A stretch of DNA of 39,772 nt from an uncultured bacterium (GCA_947643595.1 CANRWP010000029.1:1-39772), one strand, 5' to 3'; positions 17,935-26,816 are shown, counted from the stretch's first letter. Made by a program: numbers and translations. Notes: generated by a model not told the origin, from the letters alone.

Positions 17935-18896
17935 GATACCTCCCCCAGCACAAGCGGGACGCTCACCCTCTTTTCCAGAATGGAAACCCCGTTCTTCGTC
18001 CCCTCCTGATCGAAAGAGATCGTGACATTCCCGGCCCCTTTATCTATCAGAAAATAAAATGTTCCTGTTTTCCCTTCCCCATAGTCGTAATTCAGATAAT
18101 CCGATCCTGTCAGGATATCCTCCACCATGGATTGCCGCATGTCATAAATCTTCTCCATGATATCATAGGGATCTCCCGAAGCCGGGAACTCATCCAGACT
18201 TACGATGCTCTCCAGTGCATAACTGTCCAGACACTGTCTGCATGCGCTGCCGTCCGACAGGTAGACCGTATGGTACGCCCAGTCGCTGTCCCATTCCTCC
18301 GAGGGGAGTATCTCCACCGTCACCGCAACCAGTTTTTCCGCCTCCGCTATGCCGCTCATCATCGACGTATCGACCACTTCCGCTCCCTCCACCAGAAGAA
18401 GCCTTCCGTTCACCTCGAAGACCTGCCCCGCCTCCGCGGTCTCCTGATCAAAATCCACGGTCCGATAGATCTCCTCTATCTCCCGTTTTTTCAGATTGCC
18501 GGCAATCACCGTGACCGCGATCGCGAACACCGCCAGGATCGCACAGATCGGCGTGACGATGTTTCTCTCCCTCTCCTTTTCACGCGGCTTTGTCTGAGTA
18601 ACGTTCCGCTGGTACGGATTCGGCTGCGCCGGCCGGTTCGCCTGATGATAATTCCCGGTTCCGCCCTGCCTTGCTGCCGGCCTGTGCATATTATATTTAT
18701 CATACATCTCATGCAGTTTCTCGTGCTGCTTCGCCTCCTGCGCTCCGGTGGAAGTCTTCCCCCCATCGTCAAATTTAGCGCTGAAATATTTGCTTACATC
18801 GTACTCCGCCTGCCGGTTATTAAAATGTCCGCACTTCGGGCATATCCCGCTGTACATCTCCTCGTCAAAATGCTTTCCGCATCTTCCGCATCTCAT
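17931..18896 (-). CDS. Zinc-ribbon membrane protein of unknown function
   Basis: The 321-residue protein opens with a zinc ribbon: C3 and C6, then C19 and C22, in MRCGRCGKHF and GICPKCGHFN. A Gln/Pro/Asn-rich linker and a membrane helix (about 105-125, IVTPICAILAVFAIAVTVIA) follow. The rest is an extracytoplasmic domain with a Cys pair near SACRQCLDS. The ATG at 18896 is preferred over an upstream start because GGAG stands seven bases before it and the ribbon begins there. It lies 23 bases after gpsA and overlaps the 164-aa gene. Proteins of this layout are common in Lachnospiraceae, but I know of no assigned function. Confidence 0.8.
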   Translation of the reverse strand: MRCGRCGKHFDEEMYSGICPKCGHFNNRQAEYDVSKYFSAKFDDGGKTSTGAQEAKQHEKLHEMYDKYNMHRPAARQGGTGNYHQANRPAQPNPYQRNVTQTKPREKERERNIVTPICAILAVFAIAVTVIAGNLKKREIEEIYRTVDFDQETAEAGQVFEVNGRLLLVEGAEVVDTSMMSGIAEAEKLVAVTVEILPSEEWDSDWAYHTVYLSDGSACRQCLDSYALESIVSLDEFPASGDPYDIMEKIYDMRQSMVEDILTGSDYLNYDYGEGKTGTFYFLIDKGAGNVTISFDQEGTKNGVSILEKRVSVPLVLGEVS

Positions 18897-18919
18897 ACTG
18901 TATCTCCAACTTTTCTGTA

Positions 18920-19924
18920 TTACCACCCGGTGCTGATCTCGATCTTCCGATCCCGCAGCATCAGCTCATCCAACGCCTGCGCCGCCGGTTTTCCCTCAAA
19001 CAATACAAGGTTCACCTGCTCGATGATGGGTATCTCCACCGCATACTTCTTCGCCAGCCCCATGGCTGCCTTCGCGGAGTAGACGCCCTCCACCACCTGC
19101 TTCACCTCGTCCATCGCCTCCTTCATGGACTTTCCCTGTCCGATCAGGATGCCGGCCCGCCGGTTGCGGGAGTGCATGGAGGCACAGGTCACGATCAGGT
19201 CGCCGATGCCGGTGAGCCCGCAGAAAGTCTCCAGCTTTCCGCCCATGGCAAGCCCAAGTCTGCCGATCTCGGTGATCCCCCGGGTGATCAGCGCCGCCTT
19301 CGTGTTGTCGCCGCAGCCCAGTCCGTCGGCTATGCCCGCCGCCAGCGCGATCACGTTTTTCAGGGCGCCGCCCAGCTCGATCCCCAGCATATCCGGGCTG
19401 GTGTACACCCGGAACACTTTGTTCATCAGCAGATTCTGGATATACTCCGCCGTCTCCTTCGATTTTGCCCCGGCCACGATCGTCGTGGGCATTCCCTTCC
19501 CCACCTCCTCTGCGTGGGAAGGACCGGACAGCACCGCCACATCCGCCTGCGGGATCTCCTCCTCGATGATCTCCGACAGCGTCATCAGCGTTTTCTCCTC
19601 CACTCCTTTTGCCACATTGACGATGATCTGCCGCTCTCCCACAAAGGGTTTCATCATCGCCGCCGTGTTTCTCGTAAAGGGTGAGGGCACCGCAAGGATG
19701 CACAGATCCATCCCCTCGATCGCCTCCGACAACTCCGTCGTATAGGAAATATTCTCCGGCAGCTTTACACCCGGCAGTTTGTCCAGATGTTCCCTGTTCT
19801 CCCGCAACATTTCAATCTCTTCCTTCACGATGGACCAGACTGTCACCTCATGTCCGTTGTCCGCCGCCAGTTTCGATAATGCCGTCCCCCAGCTTCCCGC
19901 TCCGATCAATCCTATTTTTGCCAT
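18920..19924 (-). CDS. gpsA: NAD(P)-dependent glycerol-3-phosphate dehydrogenase
   Basis: A 334-residue cytoplasmic enzyme that reduces dihydroxyacetone phosphate to sn-glycerol-3-phosphate, the backbone for phospholipids. The nucleotide-binding motif GAGSWGTAL is at 8-16. Further family blocks are NVAKGVEE, VLSGPSHAEEV, the catalytic-lysine segment GALKNVIALAAGI, and SRNRRAG near the substrate site. The length is normal. It lies just after plsY, whose product uses the glycerol-3-phosphate, so der-plsY-gpsA is a functional neighbourhood conserved in Clostridia. AAGGGA precedes the ATG. Confidence 0.97.
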   Translation of the reverse strand: MAKIGLIGAGSWGTALSKLAADNGHEVTVWSIVKEEIEMLRENREHLDKLPGVKLPENISYTTELSEAIEGMDLCILAVPSPFTRNTAAMMKPFVGERQIIVNVAKGVEEKTLMTLSEIIEEEIPQADVAVLSGPSHAEEVGKGMPTTIVAGAKSKETAEYIQNLLMNKVFRVYTSPDMLGIELGGALKNVIALAAGIADGLGCGDNTKAALITRGITEIGRLGLAMGGKLETFCGLTGIGDLIVTCASMHSRNRRAGILIGQGKSMKEAMDEVKQVVEGVYSAKAAMGLAKKYAVEIPIIEQVNLVLFEGKPAAQALDELMLRDRKIEISTGW

Positions 19925-19967
19925 ATTCCGTCCCTTCTCTCCGTCTTTGCTATATATTTTATTCTGT

Positions 19968-20615
19968 CTATTCCTTCTTTTTCAGATACGTCTTCCGCTC
20001 CTGCCCTTTCAGCAGCCGCTTTATATTCTCCCGGTGCTTATAGTAGGCCATGACCGCTAAAAGCGCCGATATGATATACATCTCGTTTAACGCCGCCTGA
20101 GACATCCCGAACACGCCCATCTGTCCCTCGACGATGATCTGGATCAGAAAACCCGCGTAGACAAGAAGCGACCCCAGAGACACATAGTGGGTCGTAAAGA
20201 ACGTCCCGAAGAACACGATCACGCCCATGATAAAAAAGCTCCAGTGGAAACAGATGATCAGCCCCGCGGTCGCCGCGATCCCTTTTCCGCCCCGGAAATT
20301 CATATAGAAAGGAAAATTATGCCCCAAAATCGCGCCCGCCGCCGCGTACAGGACAAACAGATAGTTCAGGTCCGGCGCCATCCCCGGCGCAATGACAAAC
20401 CGCGCCAGAAGACACGCCACCGCGCACTTTAAGATATCCCCGAGCAGCACCAGGACGCCGGCCTTCACGCCGAACGTCCGCAGAGTGTTCGTCGTGCCCG
20501 CGTTGCCGCTGCCCTTTTCCCTGATGTCGATTCCCTTTGATTTTCCGTAAATATAAGCCGTCTGGAACAGCCCGCACAGATATCCCACAGCCAGACAGAT
20601 GCTACGTCCCAACAT
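19968..20615 (-). CDS. plsY: Acyl-phosphate:glycerol-3-phosphate acyltransferase
   Basis: A 215-residue membrane enzyme that transfers the acyl group from acyl-phosphate to glycerol-3-phosphate, giving lysophosphatidic acid in the first step of phospholipid synthesis. The family motifs are GSGNAGTTN (about 36-44) and GHNFPFYMNFRGGKGIA (about 98-114), in a protein with five or so membrane helices and a basic C-terminal tail. The start codon lies two bases after the stop of der, so the genes are transcribed together; gpsA, which supplies its substrate, follows 43 bases downstream. Confidence 0.97.
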   Translation of the reverse strand: MLGRSICLAVGYLCGLFQTAYIYGKSKGIDIREKGSGNAGTTNTLRTFGVKAGVLVLLGDILKCAVACLLARFVIAPGMAPDLNYLFVLYAAAGAILGHNFPFYMNFRGGKGIAATAGLIICFHWSFFIMGVIVFFGTFFTTHYVSLGSLLVYAGFLIQIIVEGQMGVFGMSQAALNEMYIISALLAVMAYYKHRENIKRLLKGQERKTYLKKKE

Positions 20616-20617
20616 AA

Positions 20618-21955
20618 TTATTTATCTCCCTTTCGTTCCCGGATAAAGAATTTCAGCGGCGTTCCGCGGAAGCCGAAAGTCTCCCGGATCTGGTTTTCTA
20701 TATACCTCGTATAGGAAAAATGCATCAATTCCTTATCGTTCACAAAGATCACAAAAGTCGGCGGCTTCACCGCCACCTGCGTGATATAGTAGAGCCGCAG
20801 ACGCTTGCCCTTGTCCGTCGGCGGCTGCTGCATCGCCACCGCCTCCGACATGATCTCGTTCAAAACACCCGTCGCCACGCGCATCGCGTGATTTTCGTGT
20901 ACTATCTCTATTATATCATATAATTTCGGTAATCTCTGCCCCGTCAGCGCAGAAATATATAAAATTTCCGCGTAGGGCATGAAGGACAGTATCTGCCTGA
21001 TCTTCTTCTCGTACTCTCCCGTCGTCTTATTGTCCTTCTCGATCGCGTCCCACTTGTTGACCGCAATGATTATTCCCTTGCCCCGGTCATGGGCAATGCC
21101 GGCGATCTTGGCATCCTGCTCCGTCACACCGTCCACCGCGTCGATCACCAGGACCACGATATCCGCCCGCTCCACCGCGCTGACCGTGCGGATGATCATA
21201 AAGCGCTCCAGTTCTTCCTTTATCTTATTTTTTCTGCGCAGCCCCGCCGTATCGATGAACACATATTCCCTGCCGTGGTACGTCAGTTCCGTGTCCACCG
21301 CGTCCCTGGTGGTCCCCGCGATATCGGAGACGATCAGACGGTTTTCCCCGAGCAGCCGGTTAATGATCGAGGATTTTCCCACGTTGGGCTTGCCAACGAT
21401 CGCCACTCTGATCTTGTCATCCTCCTCATCCTCCTTCGCGCTTTCCGGAAAATGGGAGATGACGACATCCAGCATATCGCCGATCCCGGTTCTGTTCGCC
21501 GCGGAGACGGCATGGGGTTCTCCGATCCCCAGATTGTAGAACTCATAGACGGCAATCATATCCCGCTCGTAGCTGTCCACCTTGTTCACCACCAGGACCA
21601 CTGGCTTCCCCGCCTTGCGCAGCATATCCGCCACCTTGGAATCGGCGTCCACCAGCCCCTGCTTCACATCCACCAGAAACAGGATGACATCCGCCGTGTC
21701 GATGGCGATCTGCGCCTGTTCGCGCATCTGGGACAAAAGGATGTCCCTGCTCTCCGGCTCGATGCCGCCCGTATCAATCAGCGTAAATTTACGCCCCGAC
21801 CATTCCGTGTCCGCATAGATCCGGTCTCTGGTGATGCCAGGCGTATCCTTAACGATCGATATTCTCTCCCCGGCAAGTGCATTAAACAAGGTAGACTTTC
21901 CCACATTGGGTCTGCCCACCACCGCCACCACCGGTTTTCCTTTTTTCTTTGCCAT
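20618..21955 (-). CDS. der: Ribosome-assembly GTPase Der (EngA)
   Basis: A 445-residue GTPase with two G domains in tandem, needed for maturation of the 50S ribosomal subunit. The first G1 loop is GRPNVGKST at 14-22, with TGGI and NKVD further on. The second G1 loop is GKPNVGKSS at 188-196, with DTAGLRRK and NKWD. A C-terminal KH-like domain ends with FVIFVNDKELMHFSYTRYIE and a basic tail. The gene lies 33 bases after the DUF512 gene and two bases before plsY; the DUF512-der-plsY-gpsA order is typical of Clostridia. Confidence 0.98.
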   Translation of the reverse strand: MAKKKGKPVVAVVGRPNVGKSTLFNALAGERISIVKDTPGITRDRIYADTEWSGRKFTLIDTGGIEPESRDILLSQMREQAQIAIDTADVILFLVDVKQGLVDADSKVADMLRKAGKPVVLVVNKVDSYERDMIAVYEFYNLGIGEPHAVSAANRTGIGDMLDVVISHFPESAKEDEEDDKIRVAIVGKPNVGKSSIINRLLGENRLIVSDIAGTTRDAVDTELTYHGREYVFIDTAGLRRKNKIKEELERFMIIRTVSAVERADIVVLVIDAVDGVTEQDAKIAGIAHDRGKGIIIAVNKWDAIEKDNKTTGEYEKKIRQILSFMPYAEILYISALTGQRLPKLYDIIEIVHENHAMRVATGVLNEIMSEAVAMQQPPTDKGKRLRLYYITQVAVKPPTFVIFVNDKELMHFSYTRYIENQIRETFGFRGTPLKFFIRERKGDK

Positions 21956-21988
21956 AACTTCTATCTTATCCTTTACTGTAGTAAACTT

Positions 21989-23341
21989 TTATTCCCGCCC
22001 TGCCGGCTTTCCGGATGTCCCGCTTTCCCCCAACATGCAGGAGAGCAGATCATACCCGCTTGATTTTACAATATCTACCGGCACTTGTAAAGTTTTTTCC
22101 ACTTCCCCCACGGTCACATCGTCCAGAAAAACATCCGTTCCGCTGCGCAGCATATTGACCGGCAGAAGAAGCCTCGAACCCAGCTCTTTTCCCCGCAGCT
22201 GCCCCATGATATCCTGCCCCGTCAAAAGCCCCGAGACCGTGATCTTCTCCCCAAAAAAGTGATTGATGATCTCATACATATGTACCGTAAGATTCGGACA
22301 GAGCGCCTCCGCCTGTCCGGCCATTTTTTTCAATATCGGATAGGCCAGTTTTCCCGTCGCGATGGAGATTTCGCGTCTCTGTCTTAAGACATACCCCCGC
22401 TTTCTTTGCAGCGCGTCCTCAAACTCATCCGTCAGCAGTCTCAGCATTCCCACGCCGTTTTCCAGCTGCAGGTATCCGTCGTATCGCTCCGCCTCGGGCA
22501 GCTCCCTCTCCGCCAGCAGATACCACTCATCGGAGGCGTGCACAAAGTGAACGCCGTACTGCCCTTTTATCTTTCTCTGCCAGTTTTCGATGCAGTCTAT
22601 GACTTCCTCCGCCTCCCCCTTTGTAAAAGGTTTTAGAGGATAAAGTCCCTCCCTGTGATCCGAGAGTCCCACCGGCACAACCGACACACTTGTCAGATAC
22701 GGGAGATACCCGGTCAGATCCGAGATGGTCCTCTGAAGCTCCTCCCCGTCGTTCACTCCCCTGCAGAGCACGATCTGTCCGTTCATCTCGATCTCCGCCT
22801 CGAAAAGCCTGTCCGCCTTCTGGAGCGCCTCCCCGGCGAAGCGGTTGTTCAGCATCATACAGCGCAGCGCCGGGTTCGTTGTCTGAAAAGAGATATTGAT
22901 GGGCTCCAGACGATAGCGGATGATCCTGTCGATATCATGGTCCGACATATTTGTCAGGGTCACATAATTCCCCTGCAAAAAGGACAATCTGGAATCGTCG
23001 TCCTTAAAATACAGCGTCTCCCGCATTCCCTTCGGCATCTGGTCGATAAAACAGAAGATGCACTTGTTGTGGCAGCTTCTGTACTCATCCATCAGGCCGT
23101 TTTCAAACTCCAGCCCCAGATCTTCCCCGGCGTCCTTCTCGATCTCTAAAACGCATTCCTCTCCGCTCTTTGCCAGGATCGCGACCTCGACGTAATCATC
23201 CTGCAGCAGATACTGGTAATCAAAAATGTCGTCGATCTCCTGACCGTTTATGGCCAGGACAGCGTCACCGCTCTCAAGTCCCATCTCCTCAGCGATGCTG
23301 TCCGGCAATACTTTTTGTATAATATGTCCTCTTTTTTCCAC
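21989..23341 (-). CDS. DUF512 family protein, PDZ plus radical-SAM-like cysteine motif
   Basis: A 450-residue protein. Residues 1-70 form a PDZ-like domain (IIQKVLPDSIAEEMGLESGD, then VLAINGQEI). A Cx3CxxC cluster, CHNKCIFC at about residues 90-97, is followed by a conserved block FIDQMPKGMRETLYFKDDD that typifies the DUF512 family, with a TIM-barrel-like middle and the DUF512 C-terminal domain. The cysteines resemble a radical-SAM iron-sulfur site. The function is unknown to me. The start codon is GTG with AGGGG seven bases upstream. It is the first gene of the long minus-strand cluster, with its own promoter at 23367-23395. Confidence 0.92.
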   Translation of the reverse strand: MEKRGHIIQKVLPDSIAEEMGLESGDAVLAINGQEIDDIFDYQYLLQDDYVEVAILAKSGEECVLEIEKDAGEDLGLEFENGLMDEYRSCHNKCIFCFIDQMPKGMRETLYFKDDDSRLSFLQGNYVTLTNMSDHDIDRIIRYRLEPINISFQTTNPALRCMMLNNRFAGEALQKADRLFEAEIEMNGQIVLCRGVNDGEELQRTISDLTGYLPYLTSVSVVPVGLSDHREGLYPLKPFTKGEAEEVIDCIENWQRKIKGQYGVHFVHASDEWYLLAERELPEAERYDGYLQLENGVGMLRLLTDEFEDALQRKRGYVLRQRREISIATGKLAYPILKKMAGQAEALCPNLTVHMYEIINHFFGEKITVSGLLTGQDIMGQLRGKELGSRLLLPVNMLRSGTDVFLDDVTVGEVEKTLQVPVDIVKSSGYDLLSCMLGESGTSGKPAGRE

Positions 23342-23366
23342 TTTTTACCCCTATCCTTTTACAATC

Positions 23367-23395
23367 ATTCTACTAGAATTCCCTTGACGTGTCAC
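23367..23395 (-). promoter_or_regulatory. Sigma-A-type promoter for DUF512-der-plsY-gpsA
   Basis: On the minus strand GTGACA (23390-23395) and TAGAAT (23367-23372) are separated by exactly 17 bases, 26 bases upstream of the GTG start at 23341. Its -35 directly abuts the -35 of the divergent prs promoter. Confidence 0.6.
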
Positions 23396-23410
23396 GAAGA
23401 ATGTTATAAA
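23384..23410 (+). promoter_or_regulatory. Promoter for prs
   Basis: TTGACG (23384-23389) and TATAAA (23405-23410) are spaced by 15 bases, shorter than usual. A TG dinucleotide at 23402-23403 gives an extended -10 (TGTTATAAA), which can compensate. The leader to the ATG at 23486 is about 65-70 bases. Confidence 0.5.
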
Positions 23411-23485
23411 TTTAAAATGTATTTGGATTTCGACAATCTTCTACAAAATGCTGTTTTTCATCGATTTGACATCAGGAGATATTTC

Positions 23486-24703
23486 ATGGCAGACGTTACG
23501 AAACTGGAACAGGCGCTTCCTGTTGCGCCTCTGAAAATTGTAGCTCTCGACTCCGCTGCGGAAATGGGCAGAGTCATCAACGAATTTCTCGTTAATTTTC
23601 GCAAAGAAACCCACAAAGACTTGACAAACGATCCTGCTTTTCAGGGATATCACGAAGACAACTTTCTCGCCGATGCGGACTGTCCGCGTTTCGGCAGCGG
23701 CGAAAGCAAAGGCATCTTCCGGGAATCCATCCGCGGCAAGGATCTTTATATTTTACTGGACGTCTGTAACCACAGTATCACCTATGAAATGAACGGTTAT
23801 ACAAACCATAAGTCCCCCGACGACCACTATCAGGATCTGAAACGGGTCATCGCGGCCGCCGGCGGAAAGGCAAACCGCATCACGGTCATCATGCCCTTCC
23901 TCTATGAGAGCAGACAGCATAAACGAAACGGCAGAGAATCTCTGGACTGTGCCTACGCCCTGAAAGAACTTTCCGACATGGGTGTCAGCAACATTGTCAC
24001 CTTCGACGCTCACGATCCCCGGGTGCAGAACTCGGTGCCGTTATGCGGCTTCGACAGCTTCATGCCCACCTACCAGTTCACGAAAGCTCTGCTGCGCGCG
24101 GAGCCGGATATCATCATCGACAAGGACCACACGATCGTTTTAAGCCCCGATGAGGGCGCTTTAGACCGCGCCGTCTATTTTGCAAACGTACTCGGTGTTG
24201 ATATGGGGATGTTCTATAAGAGAAGAGATTATTCCACCGTCGTAAACGGAAAAAATCCCATCGTGGCGCACGAATTTCTGGGGGACAATATCGCCGGGAA
24301 AGACGCCATCATCGTGGACGACATGATCTCCTCCGGGGAGAGTATGATCGACACTGCCCGCATCCTGAAAACCTTTAAGGTAAACAGAGTGTTCATCTGC
24401 ACCACTTTCGGGCTGTTCACCAACGGCCTCGAGCACTTTGACGCCGCCTACGAAAAAGGTTATTTCGACAGGCTGATCACCACCAATCTCACCTATCAGA
24501 CGCCGGAGCTTTTAGCCCGTCCTTATTATATGACTGCAGATATGAATAAATTTCTGGCGTCCATCATCGATTTTATGAACCACAATGTTTCCATGAATTT
24601 TGTCCGGACGCCCACCGAAAAGATCCGTAACCTGATGGAAGAACACAACCGGAAACGGATGGAAACGGCAGACGCCGCGCGGGTGGATGACAACACGAAT
24701 TGA
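23486..24703 (+). CDS. prs: Ribose-phosphate pyrophosphokinase (long form)
   Basis: PRPP synthetase makes 5-phosphoribosyl-1-pyrophosphate from ribose-5-phosphate and ATP for nucleotide, histidine and tryptophan synthesis. The PRPP-binding loop is AIIVDDMISSGESM; other family sites are MPFLYESRQHKRNGRES (flexible ATP loop), VTFDAHDP and VLSPDEGALDRA. At 405 residues it is about 90 longer than the classic enzyme, with extra sequence after residue 20 and at the C-terminus; long forms like this occur in Lachnospiraceae. AGGAGA stands seven bases before the ATG at 23486; a longer open frame upstream overlaps the DUF512 start and is not used. It converges on the sigma-like gene, with only nine bases between the stops. 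Confidence 0.95.
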   Translation: MADVTKLEQALPVAPLKIVALDSAAEMGRVINEFLVNFRKETHKDLTNDPAFQGYHEDNFLADADCPRFGSGESKGIFRESIRGKDLYILLDVCNHSITYEMNGYTNHKSPDDHYQDLKRVIAAAGGKANRITVIMPFLYESRQHKRNGRESLDCAYALKELSDMGVSNIVTFDAHDPRVQNSVPLCGFDSFMPTYQFTKALLRAEPDIIIDKDHTIVLSPDEGALDRAVYFANVLGVDMGMFYKRRDYSTVVNGKNPIVAHEFLGDNIAGKDAIIVDDMISSGESMIDTARILKTFKVNRVFICTTFGLFTNGLEHFDAAYEKGYFDRLITTNLTYQTPELLARPYYMTADMNKFLASIIDFMNHNVSMNFVRTPTEKIRNLMEEHNRKRMETADAARVDDNTN

Positions 24704-24712
24704 CCTCGCCAG

Positions 24713-25648
24713 TCAATCTGTAAACCCTCTCGGGAACAACTCTTCTCTGTCCCGGGCGTACATCATCTTTTCAAGCGCTCGCTTTTCCATCTTCTCTATC
24801 TCCCACTCTTTGCGGTTCAGTCTGGCGCCAATTTCTTCGTATCCGTCCCCATCCGCGATTCCTCTCATCACCATCTGTTCGCTTGCTGTCAGAAATCCGC
24901 TGTCTGTTAAAAATTCTTCCGGCGCTGCGTTAAATCTGGTGTCGCCTTCGTTTTTAAGCCATAGATCAGAAGAATACCGGGCGGCATATTCCGGGAACAG
25001 CTCTTCCCATTCTCCGGCGTACATCACCTTTTCAAGCGCCCGTTTTTTCATCTTCTCTATCTCCCACGCTCTGCGGTTCAGTCCGGCGCCGATCTCCTTC
25101 ATTTCCTTTCCCCTCACGATTCCCCTTATCACCGCCTGTTCACCTGCCGTCAGGAAACCGTCTCCTATAAATTTTTCCAACTCCGCGTCATATTCCCTGC
25201 GCAGCACGGTATTCTCCGGATTTCCCCCCTTCTCCGCCGGTATATTGTCCATGTCCGCCTCTTCCATGGAGATCACGTTTTGTGTTTTTTCTTCAGCCCC
25301 TTCTTCCTGTCTTATCTTTGTTTTCTTTCTCAGTTGTCCGTCCGAATTTCTGTCCGCAATATCATACATCTTCCAAAATGCATGGTCGGAAACATAGGAG
25401 CTGAATTTAGCCTTGTCCTGCTGTAAATCAAAATCCTCCACCATCCTGGTCACCATTTCCAGCCTGGCTTCCTGCAGAAGATCCTCCTCCATATATCGGA
25501 ACCCTTTCATCCTGTTGACAGCCTTCTTCAGCAGCCCGTCATTCTCCTTCAGCAGAAGATTCAAGGCCTCCTTATCGCCTTCCCGAAACCGCCTGATCAA
25601 CTCTCTGTTGCGCACATCCCTCTCATCCATTTTTCCTTCCGATCCCAT
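24713..25648 (-). CDS. Sigma-70-like factor with tandemly duplicated region-4-like module
   Basis: A 311-residue protein. Residues 15-100 match sigma-70 region 2 (EALNLLLKENDGLLKKAVNR; DLLQEARLEMVTRMVEDFD; FSSYVSDHAFWKMYDIADRN). A charged linker (105-160) follows. Two copies of one helix-turn-helix module start at residues 164 and 251 (GFLTA..., ending ...EELFP). I count 39 identities in 56 positions, about 70%. The copies are also visible in the DNA, offset by 261 bases (24732 on and 24993 on). Single sigma factors normally carry one region 4. The start may be 25648, or 25630, where AAGGA lies close before the ATG. It overlaps the upstream 397-aa gene and ends the MazF/ClpX-like cluster. A role as a dedicated sigma factor for the cluster is inference. 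Confidence 0.82.
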   Translation of the reverse strand: MGSEGKMDERDVRNRELIRRFREGDKEALNLLLKENDGLLKKAVNRMKGFRYMEEDLLQEARLEMVTRMVEDFDLQQDKAKFSSYVSDHAFWKMYDIADRNSDGQLRKKTKIRQEEGAEEKTQNVISMEEADMDNIPAEKGGNPENTVLRREYDAELEKFIGDGFLTAGEQAVIRGIVRGKEMKEIGAGLNRRAWEIEKMKKRALEKVMYAGEWEELFPEYAARYSSDLWLKNEGDTRFNAAPEEFLTDSGFLTASEQMVMRGIADGDGYEEIGARLNRKEWEIEKMEKRALEKMMYARDREELFPRGFTD

Positions 25649-26816
25649 ATCTGAAACGATCTCCTCTCCTACTGGTCATACCGTCCTCCGGCTCTTTCCC
25701 GGCGCTCTTTTCTCTGCGCCTGAGAGCCTCCTCTTCTCTGTCTTCTCTCTCCAAGATCTCCCGCTCCTCTTTGCTCAGGTTCTTTTTGCTCAAAATCTGC
25801 CGACTATTTTCTGCATAGAAGAACGAAGAAAACTCCGTGTCCAGCTCCTCCGGCGGCACATCAAATCTCATCGCCGCGTTATCCATCCGATAACCTTTTT
25901 TCAGGCTGCCGTTTTCTTTCAGACCCATCAAGTACCCCACAGCTTCCTCCACTCTGAAAAATCCTTTCACCGACAGGTAAAAGATCATCCGCCGATCGTC
26001 CATCGGGATCCGATTGATGCTGGTGCTGCCCCATTTGATCTTTCTCTCTCTGGCACACTCCTCATACCAGACAACACAGGGATAACAGGGAAATTTGCTG
26101 TGGGCCCTGGGAATCTTCGTCTCCGGGATATTATCGCGTCCCATAAGATAGATGCCAGCGCCTGTGCTTTCCTCCACATACAACGGTAAAATGACTCTGG
26201 TCTGCTCCTTTTCCAGCATATCATCCCGCAGCAGACGGCATATCTTTTCACACTTCTTTATAAATGCTTCGTCGAGCTTTCTCCCCTCCTGGGCCTCCGG
26301 CCTGCCCGCATCCCGGGCAGGGATGTTCCCCTGCCCGCTATTCTGCTCAAAAAAGCGCAGCAGTTTCACGTCGTCGCTCTCTTTCTTTGAACTGCGCTCC
26401 CTTTTTTCATTGTCGACAAAGTCGGCCGCCTGCTTTTTCAGCAGGCGATCCTCCAACTCCTCCTGTGACGCGCCAGGCAGGCTTTTCTTTGTCTTTGCCG
26501 ACATCTTTTTTTGTCGAAGCAGCTGATCCACCAGCGCATCCCTGACCTCCTGATACTCGTCCCGGGTAATATATTGATATTCATCACCCGCAGCCAGATA
26601 CGCGACTCTCAGACGCAGATAATACTCTTTTTCTTCCCCTTTATCCGCCAGAAATTCCCGCGCCGATTCTTTCGACTGCAGTTTTCCTTCCGCGCGGCGC
26701 TCTTCCCTCTCTCTAAAATACCGGTAGAGCAGGCTCTCTTTATAAGACTCGTCAGCCTTGTGCGCTTCATATTCCTCCACCAGTTTCCTGCCCAGTTCTT
26801 CACGGCTCTCTATCAT
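25623..26816 (-). CDS. Protein of unknown function, charged helical (397 aa)
   Basis: I do not recognise a family. Residues 1-190 are very rich in Lys, Glu and Arg and probably form long helices. The middle (about 195-335) looks globular, with VILPLYVEESTGAGIYLMG, KFPCYPCVVWYEEC (three Cys) and RIPMDDRRMIFYLSVKGFF. The last 50 residues are again charged and probably disordered. There is no signal peptide or membrane segment. The ATG overlaps the stop of the upstream paralog gene by four bases (ATGA), and its own end overlaps the sigma-like gene, so these three genes are tightly coupled. Co-regulation with the sigma factor suggests a cytoplasmic partner, perhaps a modulator of it (inference). 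Confidence 0.78.
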   Translation of the reverse strand: MIESREELGRKLVEEYEAHKADESYKESLLYRYFREREERRAEGKLQSKESAREFLADKGEEKEYYLRLRVAYLAAGDEYQYITRDEYQEVRDALVDQLLRQKKMSAKTKKSLPGASQEELEDRLLKKQAADFVDNEKRERSSKKESDDVKLLRFFEQNSGQGNIPARDAGRPEAQEGRKLDEAFIKKCEKICRLLRDDMLEKEQTRVILPLYVEESTGAGIYLMGRDNIPETKIPRAHSKFPCYPCVVWYEECARERKIKWGSTSINRIPMDDRRMIFYLSVKGFFRVEEAVGYLMGLKENGSLKKGYRMDNAAMRFDVPPEELDTEFSSFFYAENSRQILSKKNLSKEEREILEREDREEEALRRREKSAGKEPEDGMTSRRGDRFRYGIGRKNG

